In this document: positions 52,465-63,961 of the stretch, piece by piece | How the letters are laid out: each line of letters opens with the position of its first letter | Position numbering within the stretch: position 1 is the first letter of the stretch | Assembly (NCBI RefSeq): GCF_000761485.1 | Contig: NZ_JPMX01000118.1 | Span: 223,370-287,369 of the forward strand | Source of the DNA: Modestobacter caceresii | GTDB taxonomy: Bacteria > Actinomycetota > Actinomycetes > Mycobacteriales > Geodermatophilaceae | Direction of reading: 5' to 3' | Length of the DNA stretch: 64,000 bases | Made by a program: the position numbers and the translations under genes | The notes under the pieces: generated by a model | Databases searched by the model: none | The model's input: only the letters and a program-made list of their open reading frames with translations | Told to the model about the DNA's origin: nothing

Positions 52465-53031
52465 TCAGCCGAGCGCCGGCCCGGCCGTCCGGAGTGCGAC
52501 GAGCGCGCCCAGTGACACCGCCCGCACCCCGGTGACCACCGCACGACGGCGGGGCTCGTCGACCGGGTGCTCGGCCAGTTCCAGGAAGTCCGCGCCGACC
52601 CGGTCGACCGTGCCGGCCAGGACGGCGCCGTCCGCCAGCAGGCAGTGCAGGGCAGCCCGGTCCCGGGCCAGCGCCCGCACCGCCCGGCGCAGGTCCAGCG
52701 CCCGGTCGACGGCGCCCTCGGCGGCCGCGGCGGCGGTCACGGCGGTGAGCCCGGACACCGCGCGCACCGCACCCAGCGCGACCAGCACCTCGCGGTGCTG
52801 CTGATCGACCAGCAGCACCCAGTCGACGCCCACGTCGACCAGCCGCCCGGCCAGCTCACCGGCGCCGCAGCTGAGGGAGACCTCCTGCCCGGTCGCGCCC
52901 CGCAACCGGTCGGCCAGCCGGACCCGACCGTGCTCGGCGCGCGCCCGGGACGCCTCGTCGGCCTGGTCGACGGCGGCCTCCTGCTCCGCCATCTGGGCCT
53001 CGAGGTCGGCGAAGAGCTGCTCCCAGCGCAT
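52465..53031 (-). CDS. Hypothetical actinobacterial protein
   Basis: A 188-residue protein beginning with a likely coiled coil (RWEQLFADLEAQMAEQEAAVDQADEASRARAEHGRV) and then Val/Ala/Leu-rich segments with LVDVGVDWVLLVD and VGADFLEL that look like two similar small beta barrels. A TAGCCT box on the minus strand (53038-53043) ends 6 bases before the ATG, so it may be leaderless. No family recognised. Confidence 0.65.
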   Translation of the reverse strand: MRWEQLFADLEAQMAEQEAAVDQADEASRARAEHGRVRLADRLRGATGQEVSLSCGAGELAGRLVDVGVDWVLLVDQQHREVLVALGAVRAVSGLTAVTAAAAAEGAVDRALDLRRAVRALARDRAALHCLLADGAVLAGTVDRVGADFLELAEHPVDEPRRRAVVTGVRAVSLGALVALRTAGPALG

Positions 53032-53106
53032 GGACGGAGGCTAGCTCGTCCACAGATCCTTGCGTTTGGTTGCATTTGCTCTCGTTGATGGTGTTTGGTC
53101 GTCGCT
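53032..53106. promoter_or_regulatory. AT-richer control region with direct repeats upstream of the LysM gene
   Basis: A distinctly AT-richer patch. TTGCGTTTGG (53060-53069) is followed at once by TTGCATTTGC (53070-53079), a 10-bp period, and GTTTGGT recurs at 53064-53070 and 53093-53099, 29 bases apart (nearly three helical turns). Such same-face direct repeats suit a head-to-tail binding regulator. On the minus strand a TAGCCT box (53038-53043) serves the divergent gene. Confidence 0.4.
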
Positions 53107-53121
53107 GTGACCGGTGTGGGC

Positions 53122-53841
53122 ATGTCCGCGGTGCGCTGGACGGCGACGACGACGACGTTCGTCCTCGTCGCCGGCGGCCTGCGCTGGCTCGGCCCCGAGC
53201 CGGGGGCGGTCCGCACCGCGCTCGCCGACCCGCAGCGGCTGGTCGACACCGCCGGGCCGGACGCCCTCGTGCTGGTGGCGGTGACCGCGCTGGCCTGGGC
53301 CTGCTGGGCCTGGGGCGCGCTCGGCCTGCTGCTGACCGCAGCGAGCGCCGCGCCGGGACTGGCCGGCCGGGCGGCCGGGGTGCTGCTGCGCGGCGTGCTC
53401 CCGGCCGGCGCCCGGCGGGCTGCGGCCATCGCGATCGGCGTCGGCCTCAGCACCGCGGCGCCCATCGCACTGCCCGCCGGAGCGAGCCCACTGGTCACCG
53501 CCTCGGCCGAGACGAACGACCCCGGGCCGGACTGGTCGTCGGGCTCCCCCGGGCCCGTGGTGCAGGCCGACTGGCCGGGCGGACCGGAGCCGGATCTTCC
53601 CGGTCCCCCGCCCGCGGAACCCGACCGGCCCGGACCAGCAGCCGGGGAGCACGTCGTCCTCCGCGGCGACTGCCTGTGGGACATCGCCCGCGACTGGCTC
53701 GCCGGCCACCGCCCCGGACACCCGGTCGCCGACGCCGAGATCGCCTCCGCCGTCCACGCGTGGTGGCAGACCAACGCCGCCGTCATCGGCCCCGATCCGG
53801 ACCTGCTGCTGCCCGGTCAGGTGCTGCGGCCCCCGACCTGA
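53122..53841 (+). CDS. LysM-domain membrane protein
   Basis: About 240 residues: an N-terminal hydrophobic helix, a second pair of helices (roughly residues 50-70 and 85-115 with ALAWACWAWGALGLLL), a long Pro/Gly/Glu-rich linker and a C-terminal LysM-like module containing GDCLWDIARDWLA and LLLPGQVLRPP. LysM binds peptidoglycan, so this protein probably tethers the membrane to the wall. ATG at 53122 chosen; GTG at 53107 and TTG at 53095 are in frame and possible. Two genes downstream on the same strand lie the Rv3235-type gene and the convergent secA. Confidence 0.75.
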   Translation: MSAVRWTATTTTFVLVAGGLRWLGPEPGAVRTALADPQRLVDTAGPDALVLVAVTALAWACWAWGALGLLLTAASAAPGLAGRAAGVLLRGVLPAGARRAAAIAIGVGLSTAAPIALPAGASPLVTASAETNDPGPDWSSGSPGPVVQADWPGGPEPDLPGPPPAEPDRPGPAAGEHVVLRGDCLWDIARDWLAGHRPGHPVADAEIASAVHAWWQTNAAVIGPDPDLLLPGQVLRPPT

Positions 53842-53892
53842 CCCCGCCGCCCACCCCGATCCGCCGTTCCCCGTCGTCTCGAGGAGACACCG

Positions 53893-54486
53893 ATGACCGC
53901 CTCGCCGAGCCTCTCCCCCGCACCACCCGCGCCCTCGTCGTCCGGGTCGCTGACCGCAGCACCGGCGCCCCGGCGGCTGCACCTGGTCGCCGTCCCCACG
54001 CCCGGACCTCCACTGGAGGACCAGCGCGTGCCGGTGCGGCTGCTGGTCCCGGGCCGGCGCACACCGCGGCCGACACCTCCGCCCGGTCCACGGCCCCGCC
54101 TGGACCAGCCGGTCCGGCCGGCCGGTGAGGCGGCGGACTTCGGGCCGGCCTGGACGCGCCGAGCCGAGCTGCCCGACCCGCAGGCCGCCGGACGGCGCCT
54201 GGTCACCCTCACCCTCGAGGCGTTCGCCGGCCGCCGGCCGATCGGTCAGTTGCAGTCACTGGTGAGCCCGGCGCTCTTCCAGGCCCTCAGCGGTCGCCGC
54301 CGGCCGCGCTGGTGCACCGAGGGGACCGCACCGCTGCTGCTGGGCTCGGTGCGGGTGTGCGAGCCGGTGGACGGGGTGGCCGAGATAAGCGCCGTGGCCC
54401 GACGGGGAGGGCGGGCGCACGCGGTCGCGGCACGGCTGGAGGGGATCGACGGGCGCTGGCGCTGCACGGCGCTGCAGATCGGCTGA
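53893..54486 (+). CDS. Rv3235 family protein
   Basis: A 197-residue protein with a ~100-residue disordered Pro/Ala-rich N-terminus and a C-terminal fold containing LTLEAFAGRRPIGQLQSLVSPALFQAL, VRVCEPVDGVAEISAVARRGGRAHAVAARLEG and a final WRCTALQIG. These match the actinobacterial Rv3235-type family that lies next to secA1. It has an ATG start and is convergent with secA across a strong hairpin. The fold suggests an NTF2-like or translocation-related role; that is not established. Confidence 0.8.
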   Translation: MTASPSLSPAPPAPSSSGSLTAAPAPRRLHLVAVPTPGPPLEDQRVPVRLLVPGRRTPRPTPPPGPRPRLDQPVRPAGEAADFGPAWTRRAELPDPQAAGRRLVTLTLEAFAGRRPIGQLQSLVSPALFQALSGRRRPRWCTEGTAPLLLGSVRVCEPVDGVAEISAVARRGGRAHAVAARLEGIDGRWRCTALQIG

Positions 54487-54534
54487 CGGAGGTCCGGTCC
54501 CCGCGCCTGCCGAGCGGGGCCGTGCCCACACACG

Positions 54535-54571
54535 CCGACGCCCCGCCGACCAGTGGTCGGCGGGGCGTCGG
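54535..54571. terminator. Strong bidirectional hairpin terminator
   Basis: Seventeen perfect base pairs (54535-54551 with 54555-54571) around an AGT loop, between the convergent Rv3235-type and secA genes. No T tract on either side. Confidence 0.8.
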
Positions 54572-54584
54572 TGGGTTCAGTGCG

Positions 54585-57650
<3,066 letters not shown>

Positions 57651-57724
57651 CCCCCCAGCGTAGGCGGCGCGGCTGTGAAGCGGTCCCGGCGCGGCCGAGA
57701 ACGGCATCCGGATCCGCCGACTCG

Positions 57725-57730
57725 TACCCT
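57725..57730 (+). promoter_or_regulatory. Leaderless -10 box (TACCCT) of the PPOX gene
   Basis: TACCCT ends 7 bases before the GTG at 57738 with no Shine-Dalgarno between them. Sequence and spacing are the same as at 40187. Confidence 0.5.
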
Positions 57731-57737
57731 CCGCCAC

Positions 57738-58178
57738 GTGTCCTCCGACTCGAACTCCCCCTCCGCCGCGCTGCTCGGTCCCGGGGCGGTGACCTTCTTC
57801 ACCGAGCGGCACCTGGCCACGCTGACCACGTTGCGCGCCGACGGCAGCCCGCACGTCGTGCCGGTCGGCGTCACCGTCGACGCCGCCACCGGCACCGCCC
57901 GGGTGATCACCTCGGGCATCTCGGCGAAGGTCCGGCACGTGCGGGGTGGGCAGACCCGGGTCGCGGTCTGCCAGGTCGACGGCAAGGTGTGGACGACGCT
58001 GGAGGGGACGGCGACGGTGCGCGAGGACGCCGGGTCCGTCGCCGACGCAGAGGCCCGGTACGCCGTCCGCTACCAGCAGCCGCGGGTCAACCCGGCCCGG
58101 GTCGTGCTGGAGATCTCGGTGGACCGGGTGCTGGGCAACGCCGAACGCTGGCGGGGTCCGGGCCAGGACGAGAGCTGA
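57738..58178 (+). CDS. PPOX-class F420-dependent oxidoreductase
   Basis: A 146-residue split-beta-barrel flavin/F420 protein: [23 protein letters not shown] at the N-terminus, [17 protein letters not shown] for the cofactor phosphate, and [11 protein letters not shown]. This pattern belongs to the actinobacterial PPOX F420 group (TIGR03618-type). The preferred start is the GTG at 57738, immediately after a -10 box. Divergent from secA and followed by the GNAT gene after 5 bases, so the two are probably co-transcribed. Substrate unknown. Confidence 0.85.
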   Translation: MSSDSNSPSAALLGPGAVTFFTERHLATLTTLRADGSPHVVPVGVTVDAATGTARVITSGISAKVRHVRGGQTRVAVCQVDGKVWTTLEGTATVREDAGSVADAEARYAVRYQQPRVNPARVVLEISVDRVLGNAERWRGPGQDES

Positions 58179-58183
58179 CCGGG

Positions 58184-58753
58184 ATGGACGTGGGCGGCAT
58201 GGACCTGAGCGGCATCGACCTGACCACCGAGGTGGTCCGCACCGACCGGCTGGTCCTGCGCCCCTTCCGCGAGGACGACGTCGACGCGGTGCTGGCCGCG
58301 TGCCAGAGCCCGGACATCGCGCGCTGGATCGCGGCGGTGTCGGTGCCCTACACCCGCGCGGACGCCGCCGGGTGGGTCACCGGCGAGGCGCCGGCCATGC
58401 GGCGCGAGGGCACCGGCCTGACCGTGGCGATCGAGGCCGACGGGCGGTTCGTCGGGTCCGGCGGCGTGCACCGGATCGGTCAGCACCCGATGGGCCCCGA
58501 GGTCGGCTACTGGATCGCCCCCGAGGCCCGCGGCAACGGGTACGCCGCAGAGGCGGCGCATGCGCTCGCCGAGTGGGCGATCGGGCTGGGTGCGCACCGG
58601 GTGTACCTCGTCGCCGACGTGCTCAACACCGGGTCCCAGGCCGTCGCCCGCCGGGCCGGGTTCACCCAGGAGGGCGTGCTGCGCTCCTACCTCGCCTACC
58701 GGGACGGCAGCCGGGGCGACGCCGCGGTCTTCTCCCGGCTGCCCGGCGACTGA
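58184..58753 (+). CDS. GNAT family N-acetyltransferase (RimJ/RimL-like)
   Basis: A 189-residue GNAT protein: [18 protein letters not shown] near residue 20, [17 protein letters not shown] with the acetyl-CoA R-G-N-G-Y loop, and [19 protein letters not shown], the RimJ/RimL-type C-terminal motif. It probably acetylates an N-terminus or a small amine. ATG at 58184; an ATG at 58199 is the alternative. The stop codon is followed at once by a palindromic element. Confidence 0.88.
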   Translation: MDVGGMDLSGIDLTTEVVRTDRLVLRPFREDDVDAVLAACQSPDIARWIAAVSVPYTRADAAGWVTGEAPAMRREGTGLTVAIEADGRFVGSGGVHRIGQHPMGPEVGYWIAPEARGNGYAAEAAHALAEWAIGLGAHRVYLVADVLNTGSQAVARRAGFTQEGVLRSYLAYRDGSRGDAAVFSRLPGD

Positions 58754-58814
58754 AGAAGGGCCTCCCTGCCCCCCACCACTCGCACGCTCGCGGCGGGCCC
58801 CTGCAGGGAGGCCG
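58754..58814 (+). repeat. Palindromic 3'-UTR element, copy 2 (downstream of the GNAT gene)
   Basis: It starts at the base after the GNAT TGA. An 11-pair perfect stem (58759-58769 with 58803-58813) encloses a GC-rich loop. It aligns over 61 bases with the copy at 20954-21014 in the same orientation relative to the upstream gene; three stem pairs differ in compensatory fashion between the copies. Confidence 0.75.
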
Positions 58815-58821
58815 ACGCGGA

Positions 58822-58855
58822 CGAGCCGCCCTCCGCGGGTGCGGAGGGCGGCTCG
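58822..58855. terminator. Perfect 15-bp hairpin terminator
   Basis: 58822-58836 pairs perfectly with 58841-58855 around a GGGT loop. It lies 14 bases before the stop of the convergent hpf gene, so it may end transcripts from both sides. Confidence 0.75.
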
Positions 58856-58869
58856 CCGGGGTGACCGGG

Positions 58870-59607
58870 TCAGGCGTGCGCGGGCTCGAGGTCTCCCGCT
58901 GCCGCGGACGCCGCGATGGCTGCGGCGTCGTCGTCCTCGGCGGTCGCCGGGGCACCGAGCCGGATCAGCCCGTAGTCGAACGCGTGCCGGCGGTAGACCA
59001 CCGAGGGGACCCCGGTGTCGGCACAGAGGAACAGGAAGAAGTCGTGGCCGACCAGCTCCATCTCGTAGAGGGCCTGGTCGACGTGCATCGGCGTGGCCGG
59101 GTGGACCTTCTCCCGGACGATCTGGCCGGGCAGGTGCTCGTCCAGGTCGGTCACCAGGGGCCCGTCGGCCAGCGCGGCCTCGACGTCGGCGGACGGGGTC
59201 CCGTCCAGTGCAGGTTCCGGGGCGCTGCTCACCTCGGGGAGCGCCGTCTCATCGACGGCGGGGACGTTGTCGATCCGCACGCTGGGCGGCGTGCGGCGGC
59301 CGTGGTGCACGCGGCGACGGTCGTTCGCCCGTCGCATGTGGTTCTCCAGCTTGCCGGCCGCGAGTTCCAGTGCGGCGTAGAAGTCGGGGGCGGAGGCTTC
59401 GGCGCGGGCCACCGGCCCCTTGCCCCGCAGCGTGATCTCCACGCGCTGGGCGTTGGCTGACTGCCGAGGGTTCTTCTCGTGCAGCAGCTCCACGTCGATG
59501 CGGATGACCTTGCCGTCGAACCGTTCCAGCTGGCCGACCTTGTCCTCCACCTTCTGGCGGAAGTGCTCCGGCACCTCGACGTTACGACCACGGACCACGA
59601 TCTCCAT
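58870..59607 (-). CDS. hpf: Long-form ribosome hibernation promoting factor HPF/RaiA
   Basis: A 245-residue protein. The N-terminal ~110 residues are the RaiA/HPF ribosome-binding domain (MEIVVRGRNVEVPEHFR..., with the basic RRANDRRRVHHGRR patch). A Glu/Pro-rich linker follows, and the last ~60 residues are the dimerisation domain with FFLFLCADTGVPSVVYRRHAFDYGLIRL. Long HPFs link two 70S ribosomes into inactive 100S pairs in stationary phase or hypoxia. ATG with GGGAGG close upstream. Equivalent to M. tuberculosis Rv3241c next to secA1. Confidence 0.95.
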   Translation of the reverse strand: MEIVVRGRNVEVPEHFRQKVEDKVGQLERFDGKVIRIDVELLHEKNPRQSANAQRVEITLRGKGPVARAEASAPDFYAALELAAGKLENHMRRANDRRRVHHGRRTPPSVRIDNVPAVDETALPEVSSAPEPALDGTPSADVEAALADGPLVTDLDEHLPGQIVREKVHPATPMHVDQALYEMELVGHDFFLFLCADTGVPSVVYRRHAFDYGLIRLGAPATAEDDDAAAIAASAAAGDLEPAHA

Positions 59608-59634
59608 GGGACCTCCCGGTTGAGCGGGGTGTGA

Positions 59635-60513
59635 TCAACCCGACGCTAGACGCCTTGTCCCGGTCCCGACAGTGGAAGCAGAGCCGAGCCCGTCCCCACC
59701 CCGACCACGCACCGTGAACGCCCCAGGTGGCGGCGGGGTGAACGGTCGCCGTACGCGCCGTGGAGTGGCCGCGACGACCGCAGCGACCACCGGCGTGTCC
59801 CGGCCCGGCGTGCCCCCCACCTCGGCCAGCGCCCGGGCCCCCTCGGTCAGGGTCGCGCCGCTGGTGACGACGTCGTCCACCAGGACCAGCCGACTGCCGG
59901 CGGACACCCCGGCCCACGCCCCGTGCCCGGCCGGCAGCACCCGGAACCGACCGGCCAGGTTGGCCCGCCGGGCGGCGGCGTCCAGGCCGGCGGAGTCCCG
60001 GGTCCGCCCGGCCCGCCCGCGCAGCCTCCCCAGCACCGGCGCCGTCCGGGCGGGCACCCCGGCTGCCCGCAACTCGACCACGGCGCGGTCGGCCAGTTCC
60101 CGCACGTGGTCCCGGCCCCGCTGGCGCACCGCCGCCGCGGAGCTCGGTACCGGCACGAGGACGACCGGTGCGGACGCCGGCCCCGCCGCACCGGCCAGCA
60201 CGACGCCGACCGCCAGTGCCAGCGCCGTGCCCAGCGGCCCGGCCAGCTCGGCGCGGCCGTGCTCCTTGAACGCCAGCACCGCCGGGCGGACCGGACCGGC
60301 GTAGGCACCGGCCGCCACGGTCGGCGGGAAGCCGGGCGGGTGTCGCCGCGGCTCGGCCAGCCGGGGCCGGGTGAGCCGGCCACGGCAGGCCGGGCACAGG
60401 ACGTCACCGGGCCGGGCGCAGCCGGCGCAGCTGCGCGGCAGCACCAGGTCGGCCAGCACCCGGCTCCCGGCCCGCAGCACCTCGGTCACACCGCCGTCCG
60501 CGTCCCGTCCCAT
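59635..60513 (-). CDS. comFC: ComF family amidophosphoribosyltransferase-like protein
   Basis: About 292 residues. An N-terminal zinc-ribbon-like CAGCARPGDVLCPACRG, then the type I phosphoribosyltransferase core with VPVPSS, RQRGRDHVRELADRAV and the PRPP loop LVLVDDVVTSGATLTE, ending in a Gly/Arg-rich tail. ComFC proteins take part in DNA uptake in naturally competent bacteria; in actinobacteria their role is unknown. ATG at 60513; GTG at 60489 (VTEVLRAG) is the alternative. Lies between lpqB and hpf as in M. tuberculosis. Confidence 0.88.
   Translation of the reverse strand: MGRDADGGVTEVLRAGSRVLADLVLPRSCAGCARPGDVLCPACRGRLTRPRLAEPRRHPPGFPPTVAAGAYAGPVRPAVLAFKEHGRAELAGPLGTALALAVGVVLAGAAGPASAPVVLVPVPSSAAAVRQRGRDHVRELADRAVVELRAAGVPARTAPVLGRLRGRAGRTRDSAGLDAAARRANLAGRFRVLPAGHGAWAGVSAGSRLVLVDDVVTSGATLTEGARALAEVGGTPGRDTPVVAAVVAATPRRVRRPFTPPPPGAFTVRGRGGDGLGSASTVGTGTRRLASG
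59643..59648 (-). promoter_or_regulatory. -10 box (TAGCGT) of hpf
   Basis: On the minus strand TAGCGT lies 35 bases before the hpf ATG, within the last codons of the comF-type gene, so hpf has its own promoter as well as possible read-through. Confidence 0.4.
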
Positions 60514-60608
60514 GCCGGGAGCCTGCCCGTCCCGGGCCGCACCCCGGTCGCGCAGCGAGCAGCTGGGGACCCGGGGTGGCCGTGGGGACGACGGCCAGCG
60601 CCCTCGGG

Positions 60609-62348
60609 TCACATCGGGTAGAAGGGCGCGCCTCCGGGCAGCGGCTCGGCACCCCGCACCGCGGTCACCCAGTTGCCCCCGGGCAGTTGCCACAGCGTGC
60701 CGCCGGCGCTGACCAACGGCTGACGCCCCGGCGCTGCCGCGACGGCGGTCGGCTGTGCGGGCAACCCCGCGGTGGTCAGCTCGGTGAGCCCCCAGCCGTC
60801 GACGCTCACCTCGTAGGGGACGGTGCGCCCGGTGCTCGGGTCACCGGCCAGCAGCAGCAGCGACCCGGCGTTCCGCCAGGCGACGTCCACCACCTGCCGG
60901 ATCGACGGGGTCACCGAACGCAGGTCCCGGACGCTGACCGCGTCCTCGGCCCGGACGACCGTCCCGACGTAGAGCTGGCCGCCCTCGGGGCCGTCGAACA
61001 CCACGGCGGCCCGCAGTCCGTCCGGGGAGAGCTGGAAGGTGGTCGCCCGACCCAGCCCGGGCAGCGTGGGGGCACTGACGGTCTGCGGCGCGCCGCCGCC
61101 GGGGAGCCGGATCACCTCGGCACCGTCCCGGACGGTCCACACCTCCGCCCGGGTGCCGGCCGTCGTCGGCTCGGTGAAGCTCGCGCCGGTCAGCGCGGGC
61201 ACCAGCTCCCCGCCGTACTGGCCGGCGTACAGCGTGGCCGGCGCCCCCGACGCCGAGGCCGAGGTGGACACCCCCACCGTCAGCCCGAGCGCGCTGGTCC
61301 GGCCGTCGACCGAGACCGCCGCCGAGCCGAGGCGGTACACGCCCGCGCCGGCGGGACCCGGCGCGGCGCTGCCGTCGGAGGCGCGACGGAGCGCACCGTC
61401 GGCGACGTAGTGCCCGACGGCATCGGCCGGGACGACGTCCGGGTCGTACTGCTGCCAGTCGTCGACGCGCTGCTGTCCGGGCACGTCCGGCAGGCCGAGG
61501 TCCTGGCCGTCGCGCAGCACCTCGACCGAGGTGAGGTCCAGCTGGTCCAGCGACCAGACCAGCTGCGCGGAGGCCGCCTGCAGGGTCGCGTCGTCGACGT
61601 CGGCGGGGAAGCTGAGGTCGACCGTCGCCGACCGACCGGAGGTGCTCACCGTGCTGCGCAGCTTCGCGCCGGTCAGCGGGTTGAGCACGCCGGCGGCGAT
61701 CTGCGGGGACGGGCCGTCGAGCAGGCGCTCCACGAGCGTGTTCGGCTGGGCACCGCCCTCGACCAGGTAGCGGGGATCGGGCACCACCCGGGTGCCGGAC
61801 TGGTCGATGAAGTAGGCGTCGACGGGTTCGTAGGTGCGGGCGAAGTCCGGCTCGAGCATCAGCAGCCCGTCGGGTGGGTCGCTGATCCGCCACTCCCCCG
61901 ACTCGTCGGTGAGCGTGAAGTCCTTGTTGTAGACCTCACCGGTGCCGACCGTGAAGCTGCCGCGTTCATCGACGGTGCCCACCTCGGCAGCGGTGACCTC
62001 GACGACGCCGGGTTCGGTGCGCACCGGTGCGTAGTCGCCGCTGATGACGGTCAGCCCGTCGCTGTCCCGCCAGGTCTCCGCGGCCTCCTCGGTCAGGTAC
62101 TGACGGGCCACCGGGTGGTTGCGGACGGTGCTGGCGTTGGCGTCGATGAACCCGCGGACGACCTCCTCCGGCGTCGCGCCCGGTACCGGCGCCGGCGGCT
62201 CGATGCCGACCGCACCGGCCGGCGGGGCGGCCGCCTGGGTGATCCGCACCGTGGGGGAACTGCTGGGCACCGTGCTGCAGCCGCCCAGCAGGAGCGCAGC
62301 GAGCACCGCGACCAGCGGTGCGCGCCGGGCGGTGCTGCGGCCGGTCAC
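60609..62348 (-). CDS. lpqB: Lipoprotein LpqB with GerMN and beta-propeller-like domains
   Basis: A 579-residue lipoprotein. Signal peptide VTGRSTARRAPLVAVLAALLLGGC with the lipobox LGGC, lipid-modified at Cys24. A GerMN domain lies in the middle (TLVERLLDGPSPQIAAGVLNPL... and KLRSTVSTSGRSATVDLSFP), followed by a LpqB-type beta-propeller. In mycobacteria LpqB associates with MtrB in the MtrAB envelope-stress system. The GTG at 62348 overlaps the mtrB stop (GTGA), so the genes are coupled. Outer side of the membrane. Confidence 0.95.
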   Translation of the reverse strand: MTGRSTARRAPLVAVLAALLLGGCSTVPSSSPTVRITQAAAPPAGAVGIEPPAPVPGATPEEVVRGFIDANASTVRNHPVARQYLTEEAAETWRDSDGLTVISGDYAPVRTEPGVVEVTAAEVGTVDERGSFTVGTGEVYNKDFTLTDESGEWRISDPPDGLLMLEPDFARTYEPVDAYFIDQSGTRVVPDPRYLVEGGAQPNTLVERLLDGPSPQIAAGVLNPLTGAKLRSTVSTSGRSATVDLSFPADVDDATLQAASAQLVWSLDQLDLTSVEVLRDGQDLGLPDVPGQQRVDDWQQYDPDVVPADAVGHYVADGALRRASDGSAAPGPAGAGVYRLGSAAVSVDGRTSALGLTVGVSTSASASGAPATLYAGQYGGELVPALTGASFTEPTTAGTRAEVWTVRDGAEVIRLPGGGAPQTVSAPTLPGLGRATTFQLSPDGLRAAVVFDGPEGGQLYVGTVVRAEDAVSVRDLRSVTPSIRQVVDVAWRNAGSLLLLAGDPSTGRTVPYEVSVDGWGLTELTTAGLPAQPTAVAAAPGRQPLVSAGGTLWQLPGGNWVTAVRGAEPLPGGAPFYPM

Positions 62349-63961
62349 GATGCACCCCCGACGACGCGTGCCTGGGCCGGGCGCAGCGGGAGCGGCGAAC
62401 TGGACAGCCCGCCGCCAGCGTTCAGCGGCAGGGTGAGCCGGAACTGGGCGCCCTGCCCGGGCTGGCCCCACACCTGCAACCAGCCACCGTGCAGCCGGGC
62501 GTCCTCCAGGCTGATGGACAGACCGAGGCCGCTGCCGCCGACGGTGCGCATCCGCGAGGGGTCGGCGCGCCAGAACCGGTCGAACACGTGCTGGGCGGCG
62601 ACCGGGTCCAGGCCGACACCGTGGTCGCGGACCGTGATCGCGGTCGCCGACCGGTTGGCCGCCAGGACGATCTCGACCGGCTGCCCCTGCCCGTGCTCGA
62701 TCGCGTTGCCGATGAGGTTGCGCAGCACCCGCTCCACCCGTCGACCGTCCACCTCCGCGATCACCGGCGACGTCGGGACGTGCACCTGCAGGGCGCAGCC
62801 GTGCCGCTCGGCGAGCGCGGTCATGCCGGCGGCCACCCGCTCCACCAACGGGCCGAGGTCCTGCGCCTCCGCCTCGAGCGTCGCCGCACCGGCGTCGTAG
62901 CGGCTGATCTCCAGCAGGTCGGTCAGCAGGCCCTCGAACCGGTCGAGCTCGGCCCGCAGCAGCTCCGCGGAGCGGGCGACGGCCGGGTCGAAGTCCGCGC
63001 GCGCCTCGTGCAGCACGTCCGCCGCCATCTGCACCGTGGTCAGTGGCGTCCGCAGCTCGTGCGAGACGTCGGAGGTGAACCGCTGCTGCAGCTGCGAGAG
63101 CCCCTCCAGCTGGGTGATCTGCTTCTGCAGGCTCTCGGCCATCGCGTTGAAGCTGGTGGCCAGCCGCGCGAGGTCGTCCTCCCCGCGCACGGCCAGGCGC
63201 TCCTCCAGGTGCCCGGCCGCCAGCCGCTGCGCCCCGCCGGCGGCGCTGCGCACCGGGCCGACGACCAGCCGCGTCACCAGGACGCCGATGCCCACGACGA
63301 AGAGCACGAGCGCGGTCCCGCTGATCACCACGGTGCTGCGGATCAGCCCCAGGCTCTCCTGCTCCTGGTCCAGCGGGAAGGCGAAGTAGACCTCCACGCG
63401 GTCGCCGCTGCGGGCATCGGTGGGCACGGGCGCCCCGACCACCAGGGTGGGCACGGGCTCACCCTGCCCACCGGGCACCGGGGCGTACTGGTAGGCCGGG
63501 GACCCGTCGGCCACCTCGGCGCGCAGGTCAGGAGGGAGGGCCGGGTAGATGTCCAGCCGGCTCCACGCCGGGCGTTCCTGCTCGCCCGAGCCGTAGACCA
63601 TCACGACCTCGAAGTCGCCGGCCGCACCGCCGCGGGACGTCAGCCCCTCGACCGTCCGGGCCAGCGTGGACCGGACGCTCGCCGAGTCACCGGTGGCGAT
63701 GCCGCTGACCTCGGTCTGGGCGTACGCCACCCCGTTCAGCACCTGGTCGATGGCGGCGTCGCGCTTGACCCGGAGCAGCTGGTCGCTGATCTGGCTGAAC
63801 AGCACCAGGCTCACGATCACCACGACGGTGCTGGCGACCAGCATGGTGATCGCGCCGATCCGCAGCTGCAGCGAGGACCGCCAGGCGTGCACCGCACGGC
63901 GCAGGGCGTGCCGCCCGACCACCAGTGCGCGCCGCCGTGCCCGGCGCGCCCGGCGGCGCAC
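62345..63961 (-). CDS. mtrB: Sensor histidine kinase MtrB
   Basis: At least 538 residues. N-terminal basic segment, transmembrane helix, extracytoplasmic sensor domain of ~150 residues, second helix (VISGTALVLFVVGIGVLVTRLV), HAMP domain, H-box DVSHELRTPL with the phospho-acceptor His, N-box NLIGNAIEHG and G-boxes with DRFWRADP and GGSGLGLSI. Signals cell-envelope and division status to MtrA. I give GTG at 63961 as start, but the frame is open to the right window edge, so the true start may lie beyond it. mtrA should be upstream. Confidence 0.95.
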   Translation of the reverse strand: MRRRARRARRRALVVGRHALRRAVHAWRSSLQLRIGAITMLVASTVVVIVSLVLFSQISDQLLRVKRDAAIDQVLNGVAYAQTEVSGIATGDSASVRSTLARTVEGLTSRGGAAGDFEVVMVYGSGEQERPAWSRLDIYPALPPDLRAEVADGSPAYQYAPVPGGQGEPVPTLVVGAPVPTDARSGDRVEVYFAFPLDQEQESLGLIRSTVVISGTALVLFVVGIGVLVTRLVVGPVRSAAGGAQRLAAGHLEERLAVRGEDDLARLATSFNAMAESLQKQITQLEGLSQLQQRFTSDVSHELRTPLTTVQMAADVLHEARADFDPAVARSAELLRAELDRFEGLLTDLLEISRYDAGAATLEAEAQDLGPLVERVAAGMTALAERHGCALQVHVPTSPVIAEVDGRRVERVLRNLIGNAIEHGQGQPVEIVLAANRSATAITVRDHGVGLDPVAAQHVFDRFWRADPSRMRTVGGSGLGLSISLEDARLHGGWLQVWGQPGQGAQFRLTLPLNAGGGLSSSPLPLRPAQARVVGGAS

